Shown piece after piece: positions 1 to 9,596 of a stretch of 64,000 bases of DNA. The translations under genes were made by a program, and so were the position numbers. The stretch covers positions 248,001 to 312,000 of the forward strand of contig NZ_CP031841.1 of the NCBI RefSeq assembly GCF_003432385.1. The letters are read 5' to 3'. Each line of letters starts with the position of its first letter. Position 1 is the stretch's first letter. The stretch is from Breoghania sp. L-A4. GTDB taxonomy: Bacteria > Pseudomonadota > Alphaproteobacteria > Rhizobiales > Stappiaceae. The notes under the pieces are model-generated. The model saw only the letters and a program-made list of their open reading frames with translations, ran no database searches and had not been told where the DNA came from.

Positions 1-472
1 GTTGCCGTCGTTTGTGCTGATCAAGGTCTTCTCGCCGGCGTTCTTCGCCCGTGAGGACACCAAGACGCCGATGTGGTTCGCCGGCGCCGCCATGGTGATC
101 AACGTTGTCGGCGCCTTCGCGCTGTATCCGTTCCTGGCGCACGTGGGCATTGCACTGGCGACGTCACTCGCCGGATGGGCCAATGCGCTGCTGCTGGTCA
201 TCACCCTGTGGCGGCGTGGCGACTTCGTGCCCGACGCGGCCCTTGCGAAGCGGCTGCCTCTGATGCTCCTGGCGAGCCTCCTGATGGGCGGCTGCGTCTA
301 TGCCGGCGCCTGGGCTTTGGAGGACTGGCTCGCGGCACCCGCCCTGATCCTGCGCGTTGCCGCCCTTGCCCTGCTGGTCACTGGCGGCATGACCGCCTTC
401 GCGCTCTTCGTGCAGCTGACCGGCGCGGTCGACATTGCTGCGCGGCTGAAAGCCTTGCGCTCCAAACGATAG
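1..472 (+). CDS. murJ: Lipid II flippase MurJ, C-terminal part (5' end outside window)
   Basis: The open frame runs in from the window edge and ends at 472. It encodes about 156 residues of hydrophobic, multi-helix membrane protein. The opening stretch (PSFVLIKVFSPAFFAREDTKTPM) is the highly conserved MurJ/MviN segment in which a helix is followed by the A-R-x-D-T-x-T-P motif, and several further membrane segments follow. MurJ flips lipid-linked peptidoglycan precursor (lipid II) across the inner membrane. The 5' part, roughly two thirds of the protein, is missing because of the window boundary, not because of a mutation. trpS follows about 100 bp downstream on the same strand, a common order in this bacterial group. 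Family assignment is firm; the true start cannot be seen. Confidence 0.9.
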   Translation, partial: LPSFVLIKVFSPAFFAREDTKTPMWFAGAAMVINVVGAFALYPFLAHVGIALATSLAGWANALLLVITLWRRGDFVPDAALAKRLPLMLLASLLMGGCVYAGAWALEDWLAAPALILRVAALALLVTGGMTAFALFVQLTGAVDIAARLKALRSKR

Positions 473-569
473 TTGGCGATAACCGCGCGGGCTTTTTGCG
501 GCGGACCCCATCCGTCCGGGCCCGTTGATCAGGGCCTGTCCACAAGGCCCGCACACAGGGAAACATTTG

Positions 570-1622
570 ATGAGCGTGTTCGAGCCGCGTGTCTTTTCCG
601 GCGTCCAGCCGACCGGAAACCTGCATCTGGGCAACTATCTGGGTGCCATCACCCGGTTTGTCGCCATGCAGGACACCCATCCTTGCCTCTATTGCGTCGT
701 CGACATGCACGCCATCACGGTCTGGCAGGAGCCGGCCGAGCTGCAGGCCGCCATTCGCGAAGTGGCCAGCGCCTATATCGCCGCCGGCATCGACCCCAAG
801 AAGAGCATCATCTTCAACCAGAGCCAGGTCTCGGGACACGCCGAACTGGCGTGGATCTTCAATTGCGTCGCCCGCATGGGCTGGCTCAACCGGATGACCC
901 AGTTCAAGGAAAAGGCCGGCAAGAACCGCGAGAACGCCTCGACAGGCCTGTTCGTCTATCCCAACCTGATGGCCGCCGACATTCTGCTGTACAGGGCGAC
1001 CCATGTGCCGGTGGGCGAGGATCAGAAGCAGCATCTGGAGCTGACCCGCGACATCGCGCAGAAATTCAACAACGATTACGCCGGACGGATCGCGGACATG
1101 GGTCACGATCCGGAGGCGGGCTATTTCCCGCTGACCGAGCCGATCATCGCGGGCCCCGCCACCCGGGTGATGAGCTTGCGCGAGGGCACCAAGAAGATGT
1201 CGAAATCCGACCCTTCCGATCTGTCGCGCATCAATCTGACCGATGACGCCGACACGATTTCGAAGAAGATCCGCAAGGCGAAGACGGACGCCGAAGCGTT
1301 GCCCAGCGAGACCGACGGGCTGAAGGACCGTCCCGAGGCGGCCAATCTGGTCGGCATCTACGCGGCGCTCGCTGAACACAGCCCGGAACAGGTGCTGAAC
1401 GACTTCGGCGGCTCGCAGTTCTCCACTTTCAAGCCCGCGCTGGCCGACCTCGCGGTCGCCAAGCTCGCGCCGATCGCCGATGAGATGCGCCGCTTGAAGG
1501 ACGACACGGCCTATATCGACCAGGTGCTGGGAGCCGGCGCCGACCGCGCCGACGCCATTGCGCGTCCGGTCATGCAGGGCGTCAAGGACATCACCGGCTT
1601 CCTGTCGACCCGCAAGGGCTGA
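570..1622 (+). CDS. trpS: Tryptophan--tRNA ligase
   Basis: This is a class I aminoacyl-tRNA synthetase that charges tRNA-Trp in the cytoplasm. The 350-residue product has the family length. Near the N terminus is the HIGH-type signature in the form [13 protein letters not shown], and near residue 220 is the KMSKS loop ([10 protein letters not shown]) that binds the ATP phosphates. I chose the ATG at 570 ([11 protein letters not shown]), with an AGGG-type ribosome site just upstream, because TrpS proteins normally begin a few residues before the F-S-G-x-Q-P-T-G block. A longer frame from 525 adds residues with no family match. A GC-rich hairpin at 1645-1671 follows the stop and separates this gene from the convergent Cys-rich gene. 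Confidence 0.97.
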   Translation: MSVFEPRVFSGVQPTGNLHLGNYLGAITRFVAMQDTHPCLYCVVDMHAITVWQEPAELQAAIREVASAYIAAGIDPKKSIIFNQSQVSGHAELAWIFNCVARMGWLNRMTQFKEKAGKNRENASTGLFVYPNLMAADILLYRATHVPVGEDQKQHLELTRDIAQKFNNDYAGRIADMGHDPEAGYFPLTEPIIAGPATRVMSLREGTKKMSKSDPSDLSRINLTDDADTISKKIRKAKTDAEALPSETDGLKDRPEAANLVGIYAALAEHSPEQVLNDFGGSQFSTFKPALADLAVAKLAPIADEMRRLKDDTAYIDQVLGAGADRADAIARPVMQGVKDITGFLSTRKG

Positions 1623-1644
1623 GACCCGGAAACGTTGGGCATTC

Positions 1645-1671
1645 TGGGGGCGGCTTACGAGCCGCCCCTGT
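1645..1671. terminator. GC-rich hairpin between trpS and the convergent Cys-rich gene
   Basis: A perfect 9-bp stem, GGGGCGGCT (1647-1655) and AGCCGCCCC (1660-1668), closes a TACG tetraloop 25 bases after the trpS stop. The T-tract is poor on the plus strand (TGTTGCT). It could act as an intrinsic terminator for trpS or for the opposing gene; efficiency cannot be judged from sequence. Confidence 0.6.
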
Positions 1672-1673
1672 TG

Positions 1674-1901
1674 CTATGGGCAACAGTGTGCGTCCTTGCC
1701 CGACGCGCGGGCGTCCTGGATCGGCGGGCATGGCACATCGCCGAACGAACAAAACACGCAGCAATCACCCGCTTTCGGTTTGAGCAGACCCCCGCACCCC
1801 TTGCATGTGTAGAAGAACTGGCAGGCGTCCGTCGGCATCTGCTCGCATTCCGCATGACCGCAACGGGGACAGGTCAACGTCGATTGAAGAATCGTCGTCA
1901 T
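1674..1901 (-). CDS. Small cysteine-rich (zinc-ribbon-like) conserved protein, GDCCVFCSFG type
   Basis: The 75-residue product contains a CPRCG pair, a YTCKGCGG pair, then a G-D-C-C-V-F-C-S-F-G-D-V-P-C-P-P-I-Q block and a terminal HCCP. The first two CxxC pairs look like a zinc ribbon. The second block is the hallmark of a small uncharacterised family that I recall from many proteobacterial genomes; no reaction is known to me. I chose ATG 1901 (MTTILQSTLTCP) because this is how the family usually begins and an AAGG lies upstream; a start at 1931 would add ten residues. It is convergent with trpS, and cysK is about 60 bp upstream on the same strand, so the two may be co-transcribed. Metal binding is inferred only from the cysteine pattern. 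Confidence 0.75.
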   Translation of the reverse strand: MTTILQSTLTCPRCGHAECEQMPTDACQFFYTCKGCGGLLKPKAGDCCVFCSFGDVPCPPIQDARASGKDAHCCP

Positions 1902-1964
1902 TGCAGCGGCCTTCGTTTGCTCAGCGGACATTCACGTCGTTTTCCCAAGTCCGCCGTCGCACGC

Positions 1965-2927
1965 TCAGACGTCCAGCCCTTCGAACAGCGCGGTCGACAG
2001 ATAGCGTTCCGCGAAGGACGGGATGATCACCACGATCGTCTTGCCCACCATCTCCGGCCGCTGGCCGACCTTGATCGCGGCAGTCAGCGCGGCGCCGGAC
2101 GAGATGCCGACCGGCAGGCCTTCCAGCTTCGCCACCAGGCGCGCCATCTCGAAGGACTCGTCGTTGGTGACGGTGATCACCTCATCATAGGCGGAAGTGT
2201 CGAGAATTGCCGGGATGATGCCCGCGCCGATGCCCTGGATCTTGTGCGGGCCGGGCTGGCCGCCGGACAGGATCGGGCTGTCGGCCGGTTCTACGGCGAC
2301 CACGTGCAGGTCGGGTTTGCGGCTCTTGAGCACCTGGGAGACGCCGGTGATCGTGCCGCCCGTGCCGATGCCGGAGACGAAGACGTCGATGTTGCCCTTG
2401 GTGTCGTTCCAGATTTCCTCGGCTGTCGTCTTGCGGTGGATCTCCGGATTGGCCGGGTTCTCGAACTGCTGCGGCATCACGGCGTCGGGAATCTCGGACA
2501 GCAATTCGTCCGCGCGGGCCAGCGCCCCCTTCATCCCCTTGGAGCCATCGGTGAGTTCGAGTTCGGCGCCAAGCAGCGCCAGCATCTTGCGCCGTTCCAC
2601 CGACATGGTCTCCGGCATCACCAGAATGATGCGGTAGCCGCGCGCCGCCGCCACGAAGGCCAGCGCGATGCCGGTGTTGCCCGACGTCGGCTCGACCAGC
2701 GTCGTCTTGCCCGGCGTGATCTTGCCGTCCCGCTCCAGCGCGTCGATCATGGCGACGCCGATGCGGTCCTTGACGCTGCTCAGCGGGTTGAAGAATTCCA
2801 GCTTCGCCAGCAGGTTCGCATTGACGCTCTTTTCCTTGGCAAGCCGGTCCAGCCGTACGATCGGCGTGTCGCCGACCGTGTCCACGATGGAGTTGTAAAT
2901 CCGGCCTCGTCCGCGCTGCTCGGTCAT
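1965..2927 (-). CDS. cysK: Cysteine synthase A (O-acetylserine sulfhydrylase)
   Basis: This PLP enzyme makes L-cysteine from O-acetylserine and sulfide in the cytoplasm. The 320-residue product has the usual length. The PLP lysine sits in [10 protein letters not shown], the substrate loop is [13 protein letters not shown], and the phosphate-cradle motif [10 protein letters not shown] is intact. The ETMSVERR segment favours CysK/CysM over cystathionine beta-synthase, and the overall pattern ([17 protein letters not shown]) is CysK-like. No serine acetyltransferase gene is in the window. Upstream (2928-3130) is a 200-bp gap towards the HAD gene, which is transcribed in the same direction. CysK against CysM cannot be fully resolved by eye, but CysK is the better fit. 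Confidence 0.93.
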   Translation of the reverse strand: MTEQRGRGRIYNSIVDTVGDTPIVRLDRLAKEKSVNANLLAKLEFFNPLSSVKDRIGVAMIDALERDGKITPGKTTLVEPTSGNTGIALAFVAAARGYRIILVMPETMSVERRKMLALLGAELELTDGSKGMKGALARADELLSEIPDAVMPQQFENPANPEIHRKTTAEEIWNDTKGNIDVFVSGIGTGGTITGVSQVLKSRKPDLHVVAVEPADSPILSGGQPGPHKIQGIGAGIIPAILDTSAYDEVITVTNDESFEMARLVAKLEGLPVGISSGAALTAAIKVGQRPEMVGKTIVVIIPSFAERYLSTALFEGLDV

Positions 2928-3130
2928 TTGGGGTTCCTCGCCACTTCGCTAAAAATCGTTGGATGAACGTCTCTTGCAACCCGGCTTCTGCGGCCGGGAG
3001 GCAGAAGACTAGAACTGCTTGTCAAAATGCGCGAGTCCGCTTTGCCGCCTTCTCCGCATATGGCGGAAAAAATTGTTCCAACAAGACACGCCGTCTTGGC
3101 AGAGATTCAGTGCTCGCAGCGACCCGCGCG

Positions 3131-3799
3131 TCAGGCGGCCGCGGGCGACAGCCCCAGCATGCCGCCAAGCGCCGCCATGTCATGGATGACGTCTGCGCCT
3201 GCGGCCCTCAACGCCTCTGCGCTGGTCTCCGGGTCACCCGCATAGCCCACGGCGCGCATGCCGGCGGCCACCGCCGCCAACACGCCCGGGACACTGTCCT
3301 CGACGACAACGCAGCCCGCCGGCTCATGCCCCATGCTGCGCGCCGCGTGCAAAAAAAGATCCGGCGCCGGCTTGCCGTTTTCGACCATGGAGGCGGAAAA
3401 CAGCACATCGCCCAATAGCGGCAGAAGGCCGGTGACGCCGAGCGTGATGCGCATCTTGGAGACCAGGCCGGAGGAGGCGACGCAAAACGGCACGCCCGCG
3501 GCATGCAGCCGCTCGATCTGCGCATGAACCCCGGGAATCGCCGGAACGCCCTGCGCGAAAATCGCTTCGGTTTCGCTGTGCAACCGATCGACCCAGTCCG
3601 CGCCCAGGTCCAGCCCGCTTTGCGCCTCGACCATCTTCTGGATCGACGCCGCGCTGCGGCCTGTGAAAGTCCTTCGACTTTCCGCATAGGTCATGGGAAA
3701 GCCGTCGCGGGTCAGGACGTCCGCCAGCATCTCGTTGGAACGCTTTTCGGTATCGACGAGAACGCCGTCGCAATCGAAGATGACCAGATCAGGCAGCAT
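3131..3799 (-). CDS. HAD-superfamily hydrolase, phosphoglycolate phosphatase / beta-phosphoglucomutase-like
   Basis: The 222-residue protein has the complete HAD set: motif I D-C-D-G-V-L-V-D-T-E near residue 9, motif II C-V-A-S-S-G, the motif III lysine in ENGKPAPDLF, and motif IV VVEDSVPGV. An alpha-helical C1 cap lies between motifs I and II, as in beta-phosphoglucomutase and phosphoglycolate phosphatase. The substrate cannot be predicted: this subfamily dephosphorylates many small sugar phosphates. It lies between dut and cysK on the minus strand, 41 bp downstream of dut, so it may belong to a coaBC-dut-HAD transcript. Confidence 0.85.
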   Translation of the reverse strand: MLPDLVIFDCDGVLVDTEKRSNEMLADVLTRDGFPMTYAESRRTFTGRSAASIQKMVEAQSGLDLGADWVDRLHSETEAIFAQGVPAIPGVHAQIERLHAAGVPFCVASSGLVSKMRITLGVTGLLPLLGDVLFSASMVENGKPAPDLFLHAARSMGHEPAGCVVVEDSVPGVLAAVAAGMRAVGYAGDPETSAEALRAAGADVIHDMAALGGMLGLSPAAA

Positions 3800-3840
3800 G
3801 ATGGAATTCCAGGGAACTGTGAGGACTGTGGGGCGCGATG

Positions 3841-4296
3841 TCAGTGCGTTCCGGTTGACCCGAAGCCGCCGGTGCCGCGCCCGGAGTCGTCCAGACTGCC
3901 GGTTTGCTGCAGCTCGGCGCGATACACCCGCGCGACCACGAGCTGGGCGATGCGCGCGCCCCGGCTGACCTCGAAGGGTTTGCTCCCGTGGTTGATCAGC
4001 AGCACCTTGATCTCGCCGCGGTAGTCCGAATCCACCGTGCCCGGCGCATTCAGCACGGTCACGCCATGGCGCGCTGCCAGGCCTGAGCGCGGCCGCACCT
4101 GACCCTCGAACCCCGGCGGCAGGGCTATCGCGATGCCGGTCTCGATCATCGCATAGGCCCCCGGCGCGATAACGACGGGCGCACCCTCGTCCACGGCCGC
4201 TGTCAGATCCAGCCCCGCCGCCTCATCGCTCTGATAGGCCGGCTGCGGCAGGCCCACGCCATTGGGCAGGCGCTGGAATTTGACGGGCACGCTCAT
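3841..4296 (-). CDS. dut: Deoxyuridine 5'-triphosphate nucleotidohydrolase (dUTPase)
   Basis: This enzyme hydrolyses dUTP to dUMP and pyrophosphate, keeping uracil out of DNA and supplying the dTMP precursor. The 151-residue protein has the five trimeric-dUTPase motifs in order: [15 protein letters not shown], the catalytic-Asp block [19 protein letters not shown], and a C-terminal glycine-rich [10 protein letters not shown] arm that closes over the active site. The coaBC stop lies 22 bp upstream, and this coaBC-dut order is widespread in proteobacteria. Assignment is firm. Confidence 0.96.
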   Translation of the reverse strand: MSVPVKFQRLPNGVGLPQPAYQSDEAAGLDLTAAVDEGAPVVIAPGAYAMIETGIAIALPPGFEGQVRPRSGLAARHGVTVLNAPGTVDSDYRGEIKVLLINHGSKPFEVSRGARIAQLVVARVYRAELQQTGSLDDSGRGTGGFGSTGTH

Positions 4297-4317
4297 TCGG
4301 CTGACTTTCGTTCGAAC

Positions 4318-5526
4318 TCAGGACTTGTTCAGGCTGGCGGCGATACGGGCAACGAGCCGGCGCGCGACCTCCACCTTGTCCATTTTCGGCCACTCCTCGA
4401 CACCGTCACGCGAGACGATGCGCACTGTGTTGGCGTCGCCGCCCATCACGCCGCCTGCGTGGTTCACGTCATTGGCGACGATCCAGTCGCAGCCCTTGCG
4501 CGCGAGCTTGGACTTGGCGTTGGCAATCAACGCGCTGGTCTCGGCCGCGAACCCGACCACCAGGCGTGGCCGGTCTGCCGCCTTGGAGACGGTCGCCAGA
4601 ATATCGGGGTTCTCGACGAAGCCCAGCGCCGGGGGTTGGCCAGACGCGTCCTTCTTGATCTTGTCACCCTGCTCGGTATCCACCCGCCAATCGGCGACTG
4701 CCGCGGCCATCACGGCCACGTCGCAGGGCAGAGCGCGCTCAACGGCGGCCAGCATCTCGCGTGCCGTCTCCACATGCACCGTCGTGACGCCCGCGGGATC
4801 GGCAATCGACACGGGCCCCGAGACCAGCGTCACGTCTGCTCCTGCGGCGGCAGCGGCGGCGGCGATGGCGTGGCCCTGTTTGCCCGACGAGCGGTTGGCG
4901 AGATAGCGCACCGGGTCGATCGGCTCGTGGGTCGGCCCGGAGGTCACGAGGAGCTTGACCCCCGCCAGCGGAGCATCCACTGGACCCAGCGCCGCGTCGA
5001 TCGCGGCCAGAATTTCCATCGGCTCGGCCATGCGGCCGGGCCCGGCCTCTTTGCTTTCCGCCATCTCGCCGGTGTTGGGGCCGACGAAGGCGACCCCATC
5101 AGCCTCGAGTGTTGCTAGATTGCGGCGCGTGGCCGGATGCTGCCACATGCGCGGGTTCATGGCCGGCGCGGCAAGCACGGGCTTGTCGGCGGCCAGCAAC
5201 ACCGCCGTGGCGAGATCGTCCGCCAGCCCATGGGCCATCTTGGCCAAAAGATCAGCCGTGGCGGGCGCGATGACGATCAGATCCGCCTCGCGCGACAGCC
5301 GGATGTGGCCGACATCGTGCTCGGCGTCGCGATCAAAGAGGTCGGTGAACACGGTGTCGGCGGTTAGCGCGCCCACGCTGAGCGGCGTGACGAAGTTCTG
5401 CGCGCCCGCGGTCATCACGGCGCGCACCTGCGCGCCGCGCTCGCGCAGCCGCCGGATCAGATCGAGCGCCTTGTAGGCGGCGATGCCGCCACTGATGATC
5501 AACAGGATGCGTTTGCCCTGCAGCAT
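4318..5526 (-). CDS. coaBC: Bifunctional phosphopantothenoylcysteine decarboxylase / phosphopantothenate--cysteine ligase
   Basis: This bifunctional enzyme performs two consecutive steps of coenzyme A synthesis. The N-terminal half is the FMN flavoprotein CoaC domain (GGIAAYKALDLIRRL near the start, then PAMNPRMW, the substrate-recognition clamp). The C-terminal half is CoaB, with VTSGPTHEPIDPVRYLANRSSG, the dinucleotide-binding region of the ligase, and KIKKD near the end. About 402 residues matches full-length CoaBC. I chose ATG 5526 (MLQGKRILL), which begins right at the first strand; 5547 would add seven unlikely residues. It begins the coaBC-dut-HAD run on the minus strand. Confidence 0.95.
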   Translation of the reverse strand: MLQGKRILLIISGGIAAYKALDLIRRLRERGAQVRAVMTAGAQNFVTPLSVGALTADTVFTDLFDRDAEHDVGHIRLSREADLIVIAPATADLLAKMAHGLADDLATAVLLAADKPVLAAPAMNPRMWQHPATRRNLATLEADGVAFVGPNTGEMAESKEAGPGRMAEPMEILAAIDAALGPVDAPLAGVKLLVTSGPTHEPIDPVRYLANRSSGKQGHAIAAAAAAAGADVTLVSGPVSIADPAGVTTVHVETAREMLAAVERALPCDVAVMAAAVADWRVDTEQGDKIKKDASGQPPALGFVENPDILATVSKAADRPRLVVGFAAETSALIANAKSKLARKGCDWIVANDVNHAGGVMGGDANTVRIVSRDGVEEWPKMDKVEVARRLVARIAASLNKS

Positions 5527-5574
5527 TCCGTCACCGCCGTGTCGCATGGGAAACCAGCCGAGGCATCGGCGGCG

Positions 5575-6798
5575 TCAGGAACCGACCGGGAAGGCCTGCG
5601 GTGCGGGATCGACGAGTCGGGAGCCGCTGCCGGTCGCCTCGTAGATCGCCAGGCCGCGCTCGTTGGTGCCGTCGCTGTTGAAGCGGAACACCCCGTCGAC
5701 GCCCAGGAACCCATCGCGATTGGTCAGCACGCCGGTGGCGAAACGGCGCGGGCCGGCGTTGCTCACGAGCCCGGCAGCCAGCCGCGTCGCGTCATAGGCC
5801 AATGTCGCGTTGCGCGGCGGTGCGCTGCCGTAAGCGGCCTGATAGCGCTGTGCGAAGGCCGTGAAGCCGGGCTTCACCGGCGCCGGATACAGCCCGCCCG
5901 CGAGCGCCGGCTCGTTCAGCACCTGAGTGTTGTCCCACTGGCCGCTGCCCAGGAATGTCACCTTGTCGCGGCCGATGCCCTTGGCCGAGAGGATCTGCGC
6001 GATATAGCCGGGAACACTGCCGCCGTCGGGCAGGAAAATCGCATCGGCTTGCTTCGCGGCTTCGGCGATCGTGTTGGTCTTGGCCTGCAGATCGGCGGAG
6101 TCCACACCGCGGGCGGCGTCGACCTTGTACCGCTCGATGGCGACGATGCGGCCGCCGGCCCGGCCGACCGACTGACGGAAGGCTGCCTCCACAACGGCGC
6201 CGTAGCCGTTATCGGGAATCAGCGCCGCGAATGACCTGCGGCCCTGACTCGAGGCGTAGGAAATCACCCGCGCCGTATCCTGCTGCGGCATGAAGGAGAG
6301 CAGATAGACCCCGCGCGCCGCGGCGGATGCATCGGAGGAAAACGCAACAACCGGTACGCCGGCCGTGCGTGCGGCCTGGCCCGCACCGCTGACGGCGGGC
6401 GAGAATACGGGGCCGAGAATGAGTTCCGCGCCCTCGGAAATCGCCTGTTGCGCGGCCGCGCGGCCGCCCTCGGCGGTGCCGCCGGTGTCCTTGACGAGAA
6501 CCTGGATGTCGGCGCCCTGGAAATCGTTCATCGCCAGTTCCGCCGCGTTGCGGAACACGGTGGCGATCTCGCCGGCGTTCGCGGTTGCCGATTTGGGCAG
6601 CAGCAGCGCCACGCGCACGGACCCGTTGCCCAGCACATCGCCGCTCGGCGCCGCCTGAGTCGGCCCGCGGCCGTCGAACTGCGGGTAGACGCCCGTGGTC
6701 GAGCCGGTACAGCCGCTCAAGCCCAGACCCGCGCCCAGCGTCAGCGCCAGCGCCCATCGTTTCGCGCCGCTCGTTCGCCCGTTTCCTGTCTGCAGCAC
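5575..6798 (-). CDS. Penicillin-binding protein activator, LpoA/YraM-like periplasmic-binding lipoprotein
   Basis: The N terminus has a lipoprotein signal: a hydrophobic run WALALTLGAGLGLSGC with the lipobox LSGC, so the mature protein should be lipid-anchored. The rest is a type I periplasmic-binding fold of the Leu/Ile/Val-receptor kind (VRVALLLPKS...NAAELAMNDF...GPVFSP). In gammaproteobacteria LpoA/YraM carries this domain and activates PBP1a. It is encoded directly opposite rsmI (yraL) and yraN, the same neighbourhood as yraL-yraM-yraN in E. coli, which supports the name. I chose GTG 6798 because GGGAGA lies upstream and the signal peptide then begins properly; a TTG at 6834 is the alternative. 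A true LpoA role in this lineage is inference. Confidence 0.8.
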   Translation of the reverse strand: MLQTGNGRTSGAKRWALALTLGAGLGLSGCTGSTTGVYPQFDGRGPTQAAPSGDVLGNGSVRVALLLPKSATANAGEIATVFRNAAELAMNDFQGADIQVLVKDTGGTAEGGRAAAQQAISEGAELILGPVFSPAVSGAGQAARTAGVPVVAFSSDASAAARGVYLLSFMPQQDTARVISYASSQGRRSFAALIPDNGYGAVVEAAFRQSVGRAGGRIVAIERYKVDAARGVDSADLQAKTNTIAEAAKQADAIFLPDGGSVPGYIAQILSAKGIGRDKVTFLGSGQWDNTQVLNEPALAGGLYPAPVKPGFTAFAQRYQAAYGSAPPRNATLAYDATRLAAGLVSNAGPRRFATGVLTNRDGFLGVDGVFRFNSDGTNERGLAIYEATGSGSRLVDPAPQAFPVGS

Positions 6799-7040
6799 GT
6801 TCTGGGTCTCCCGGATCCTGTTTCGCCCCGGCAAAAGGCCGAGCGATTTTGGCGATTTAGTGGAAGTCTGTCAAAACAACGACACCAATTTGCCCGGTTT
6901 GTTGTCTCGGCGCTACAACAGGGTGCACGATTCACGCGGCAGTCCCAGTCCCGGCAGCACGATTCATGGCAGCCGAGGTCACCGGACCCGCATTCAGGTG
7001 GCACGCTTCTATGACACGACCGCCACACAGCGGAACGAAT

Positions 7041-8033
7041 ATGGTCTCCGAGGACACGACGGACGCAGCGGTTTCCGATGCGGCTTTCGCCGACGATCAG
7101 CCCGCCCGTAATGCGGTACCCGGCACCGGCCGCTACAGCATCGGGGCGCAGGGCTTTTCGTCGCCGCGCATCGAACCCGGTCTCTACATCGTTTCGACGC
7201 CGATCGGCAACCTGCGCGATATCACGATCCGGGCGCTGGAGACGCTGAGCGGCGCGGACATGATCGCCTGCGAGGATACCCGCGTCACCCGCATTCTGCT
7301 ACAGCGCTACGATATCCGCACGCCGCTGATCGCCTATCACGAGCACAATGCCGCGAAGATGCGGCCGAAAATCCTCTCGGCGCTGGCCGAGGGCAAGGTC
7401 GTTGCCCAGGTCTCCGACGCCGGAACGCCGCTCTTGTCGGATCCCGGCTACAGACTGGTTCGCGACGTGGTGGCCGAAGGGTTCCGGGTGTTTCCGATTC
7501 CGGGCGCATCGGCGCCGCTCGCCGCCCTCGTGGGCGCCGGCCTGCCCACCGACACGATTCTTTTCGCGGGGTTTCTGCCGCAAAAGTCCTCCGCCCGCCG
7601 CCGCCGGCTGGAGGATCTGCGGCACGTCCCGGCAACCCAGGTGTTCTTCGAATCACCCCGCCGGCTGGGTGCAACGCTTGGCGATATGGCGCAGGTGCTT
7701 GGGGGTGCGCGTGCGGCCGCTGTGGCGCGCGAGCTGACCAAGAAATTCGAAACCTTCGAGCGAGGCACGCTTGGCGACCTCGCGCAGCGGTTTGCCGACA
7801 CGCCGCCCAGGGGCGAGATCGTCATTGCAATCGCGCCGCCGGAGGCGGAGGAAACCAGCGACGCGGATGTGGACGCGCTGTTGCGCGATGCGTTGCGGGA
7901 TCTGCCTGTGAGCGCCGCCGCGGGCCAGATCGCGAAGCAGACCGGACGCGACCGCCGCGCGCTGTACAAGCGGGCGCTGGCGTTGCGTGACGAGACATCG
8001 GCGGATGAGGGCACGGGAGGTCATGACGGCTGA
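7041..8033 (+). CDS. rsmI: 16S rRNA (cytidine(1402)-2'-O)-methyltransferase
   Basis: RsmI uses S-adenosylmethionine to methylate the ribose of C1402 in the ribosomal decoding centre. The tetrapyrrole-methylase fold is clear: GLYIVSTPIGNLRDITIRALE, CEDTRVTRILL, YHEHNA, QVSDAGTPLLSDPGYRLV and FPIPGASA are all canonical RsmI motifs. About 50 residues before the first strand are not conserved, so the start is uncertain. I use ATG 7041 (MVSEDTTD), with a GCGGAA upstream; ATGs at 7011 and 6966 are also in frame. The next gene, yraN, overlaps its 3' end by 11 bp, indicating translational coupling. Confidence 0.94.
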   Translation: MVSEDTTDAAVSDAAFADDQPARNAVPGTGRYSIGAQGFSSPRIEPGLYIVSTPIGNLRDITIRALETLSGADMIACEDTRVTRILLQRYDIRTPLIAYHEHNAAKMRPKILSALAEGKVVAQVSDAGTPLLSDPGYRLVRDVVAEGFRVFPIPGASAPLAALVGAGLPTDTILFAGFLPQKSSARRRRLEDLRHVPATQVFFESPRRLGATLGDMAQVLGGARAAAVARELTKKFETFERGTLGDLAQRFADTPPRGEIVIAIAPPEAEETSDADVDALLRDALRDLPVSAAAGQIAKQTGRDRRALYKRALALRDETSADEGTGGHDG

Positions 8034-8394
8034 TCCCAAACGCCGCCGCGCCCATCTGTGGGGCCTAAAGGCGGAAGCCCGCGCGGCCCTTTGGCTGCGG
8101 CTGAAGGGGTATCGCATTCTGGCGCGCCGCTACCGCACCCCGCGCGGCGAAATCGATCTGGTCGCCCGGCGGGGGGGCACCGTCGCCATCGTCGAGGTGA
8201 AGGCGCGCGACACCCGGGACGCTGCGCTGGAGGCCATCACGCCCGCAAACCGGCGCCGTGTCGTCGAGGCTGCCAACCTGTGGCTGTCGCGAAACCCGCG
8301 TTACAACGCCGCGACCTTGCGCTTCGACGCGCTGCTGATCGCGCCGGGTCAATGGCCGCATCATATGCCGAACGCCTTCGATGCGGATTGCTGA
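8023..8394 (+). CDS. yraN: UPF0102 family YraN-like protein
   Basis: The 123-residue protein belongs to the UPF0102/YraN family, which has a restriction-endonuclease-like fold. Visible motifs are GLKAEARAALWLRLKGY, the RYRTPRGEIDLVARRGG block carrying the E-I-D-L signature, and VEVKARD, which together form the PD-(D/E)xK-like core. No activity is established for the family. ATG 8023 is preceded by a strong GGGAGG site and overlaps the end of rsmI. The conserved link to rsmI and the LpoA-like gene is well known. Confidence 0.93.
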   Translation: MTADPKRRRAHLWGLKAEARAALWLRLKGYRILARRYRTPRGEIDLVARRGGTVAIVEVKARDTRDAALEAITPANRRRVVEAANLWLSRNPRYNAATLRFDALLIAPGQWPHHMPNAFDADC

Positions 8395-8572
8395 CGGCCG
8401 ACTGCCTCGGGAATCGTTTCCCGTTGCCGCAATCTTCGCGCGCGGCGTGGACAAATCGGGCATCGCACCGCATATGTGATTTTCAAGCCCGCTTGTGGTG
8501 CGCGTTTCCATGACGTCATGAACGCCCGCGGCGTCCGCCGCCAAGGCACCGCCTTCAAAAGGATCCCTGCCG

Positions 8573-9517
8573 ATGCCGCTTCGCGTCGCTGTCCAGATGG
8601 ACCATATCTCGACCGTCAACATCGCGGGCGACAGCGCATTTGCGCTGATGCTGGAAGCGGAAAGGCGCGGCCACCAGCTGTTTCACTACACGCCCGACCG
8701 GCTGGCGATGATCGGCGACAAGGTCTTTGCCCGGCTTGAGCCCGTCGCCGTGCGCGACGTCAAGGGCGACCACTACACGCTGGGCGAGGGCGTGCGCACG
8801 GATCTTGCGGAAATCGACGTGATCCTGATGCGCCAGGATCCGCCCTTTGATCTGGCCTATATCGCGGCCACCCACATGCTGGAGAAAATCCATCCCGACA
8901 CGCTTGTCGTGAATGACCCGGCGCATGTGCGCAATGCGCCGGAAAAACTGTTCGTCACCGAATTCGCCGATCTGATGCCGCCGACGCTGGTCACCCGGGA
9001 TCGCGACGAGATCGACGCGTTTCGCGCCGAGCATGGCGACATCGTCATGAAGCCGCTGTTCGGTCACGGCGGGGCGGCGGTGTTCCGCATCACGCAGGAT
9101 GATCTCAACTACGGCTCGCTCTATGATTTCTTCGCGAGCGTCTTTCGCGAGCCCTGGGTGATCCAGCGCTTCCTGCCCAACGTGAAGCATGGCGACAAAC
9201 GGATTATTCTGGTCGACGGGGAATTCGCGGGCGCCGTCAACCGCGTGCCGGCGCCTGGTGATCTGCGCTCCAACATGGTGCGCGGGGGTGCGGCGCGCGA
9301 AGCCGATCTGTCGGAACGCGAACGCGAGATCTGCGCCCGGCTGGGGCCCGCCCTGCGCGAACGCGGGCTGCTGCTCGTGGGCATCGACGTGATCGATGGC
9401 ATGCTGACCGAGATCAATGTCACCGCACCCACCGGCATCCGCGCGGTGGCGAAACTCGGCGGTCCCGACATCGCCGGCCGCGTCTGGGACGTGATCGAAG
9501 CCAAATGCTCCGAATGA
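8573..9517 (+). CDS. gshB: Glutathione synthetase
   Basis: GshB joins gamma-glutamylcysteine and glycine with ATP to give glutathione. The 314-residue product is the bacterial ATP-grasp type. Motifs seen are LRVAVQMD at the N terminus, [10 protein letters not shown], the PEKLFV segment, the [17 protein letters not shown]-binding lysine and glycine-rich loop, [16 protein letters not shown], and the metal-binding [11 protein letters not shown] near the C terminus, where the usual reading is E-I-N-V-T-S-P-T-G. Following rsmI-yraN, this is the usual proteobacterial order. The gap before the next gene, comM, is 79 bp. Confidence 0.96.
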   Translation: MPLRVAVQMDHISTVNIAGDSAFALMLEAERRGHQLFHYTPDRLAMIGDKVFARLEPVAVRDVKGDHYTLGEGVRTDLAEIDVILMRQDPPFDLAYIAATHMLEKIHPDTLVVNDPAHVRNAPEKLFVTEFADLMPPTLVTRDRDEIDAFRAEHGDIVMKPLFGHGGAAVFRITQDDLNYGSLYDFFASVFREPWVIQRFLPNVKHGDKRIILVDGEFAGAVNRVPAPGDLRSNMVRGGAAREADLSEREREICARLGPALRERGLLLVGIDVIDGMLTEINVTAPTGIRAVAKLGGPDIAGRVWDVIEAKCSE

Positions 9518-9596
9518 ATGTTCCTTTTTCGTTCTTGCCTCCTCGTCATAACTGACGTAACGTGATCTCGGGCGTGCGGCGAGCGCGGAGGAGGTC

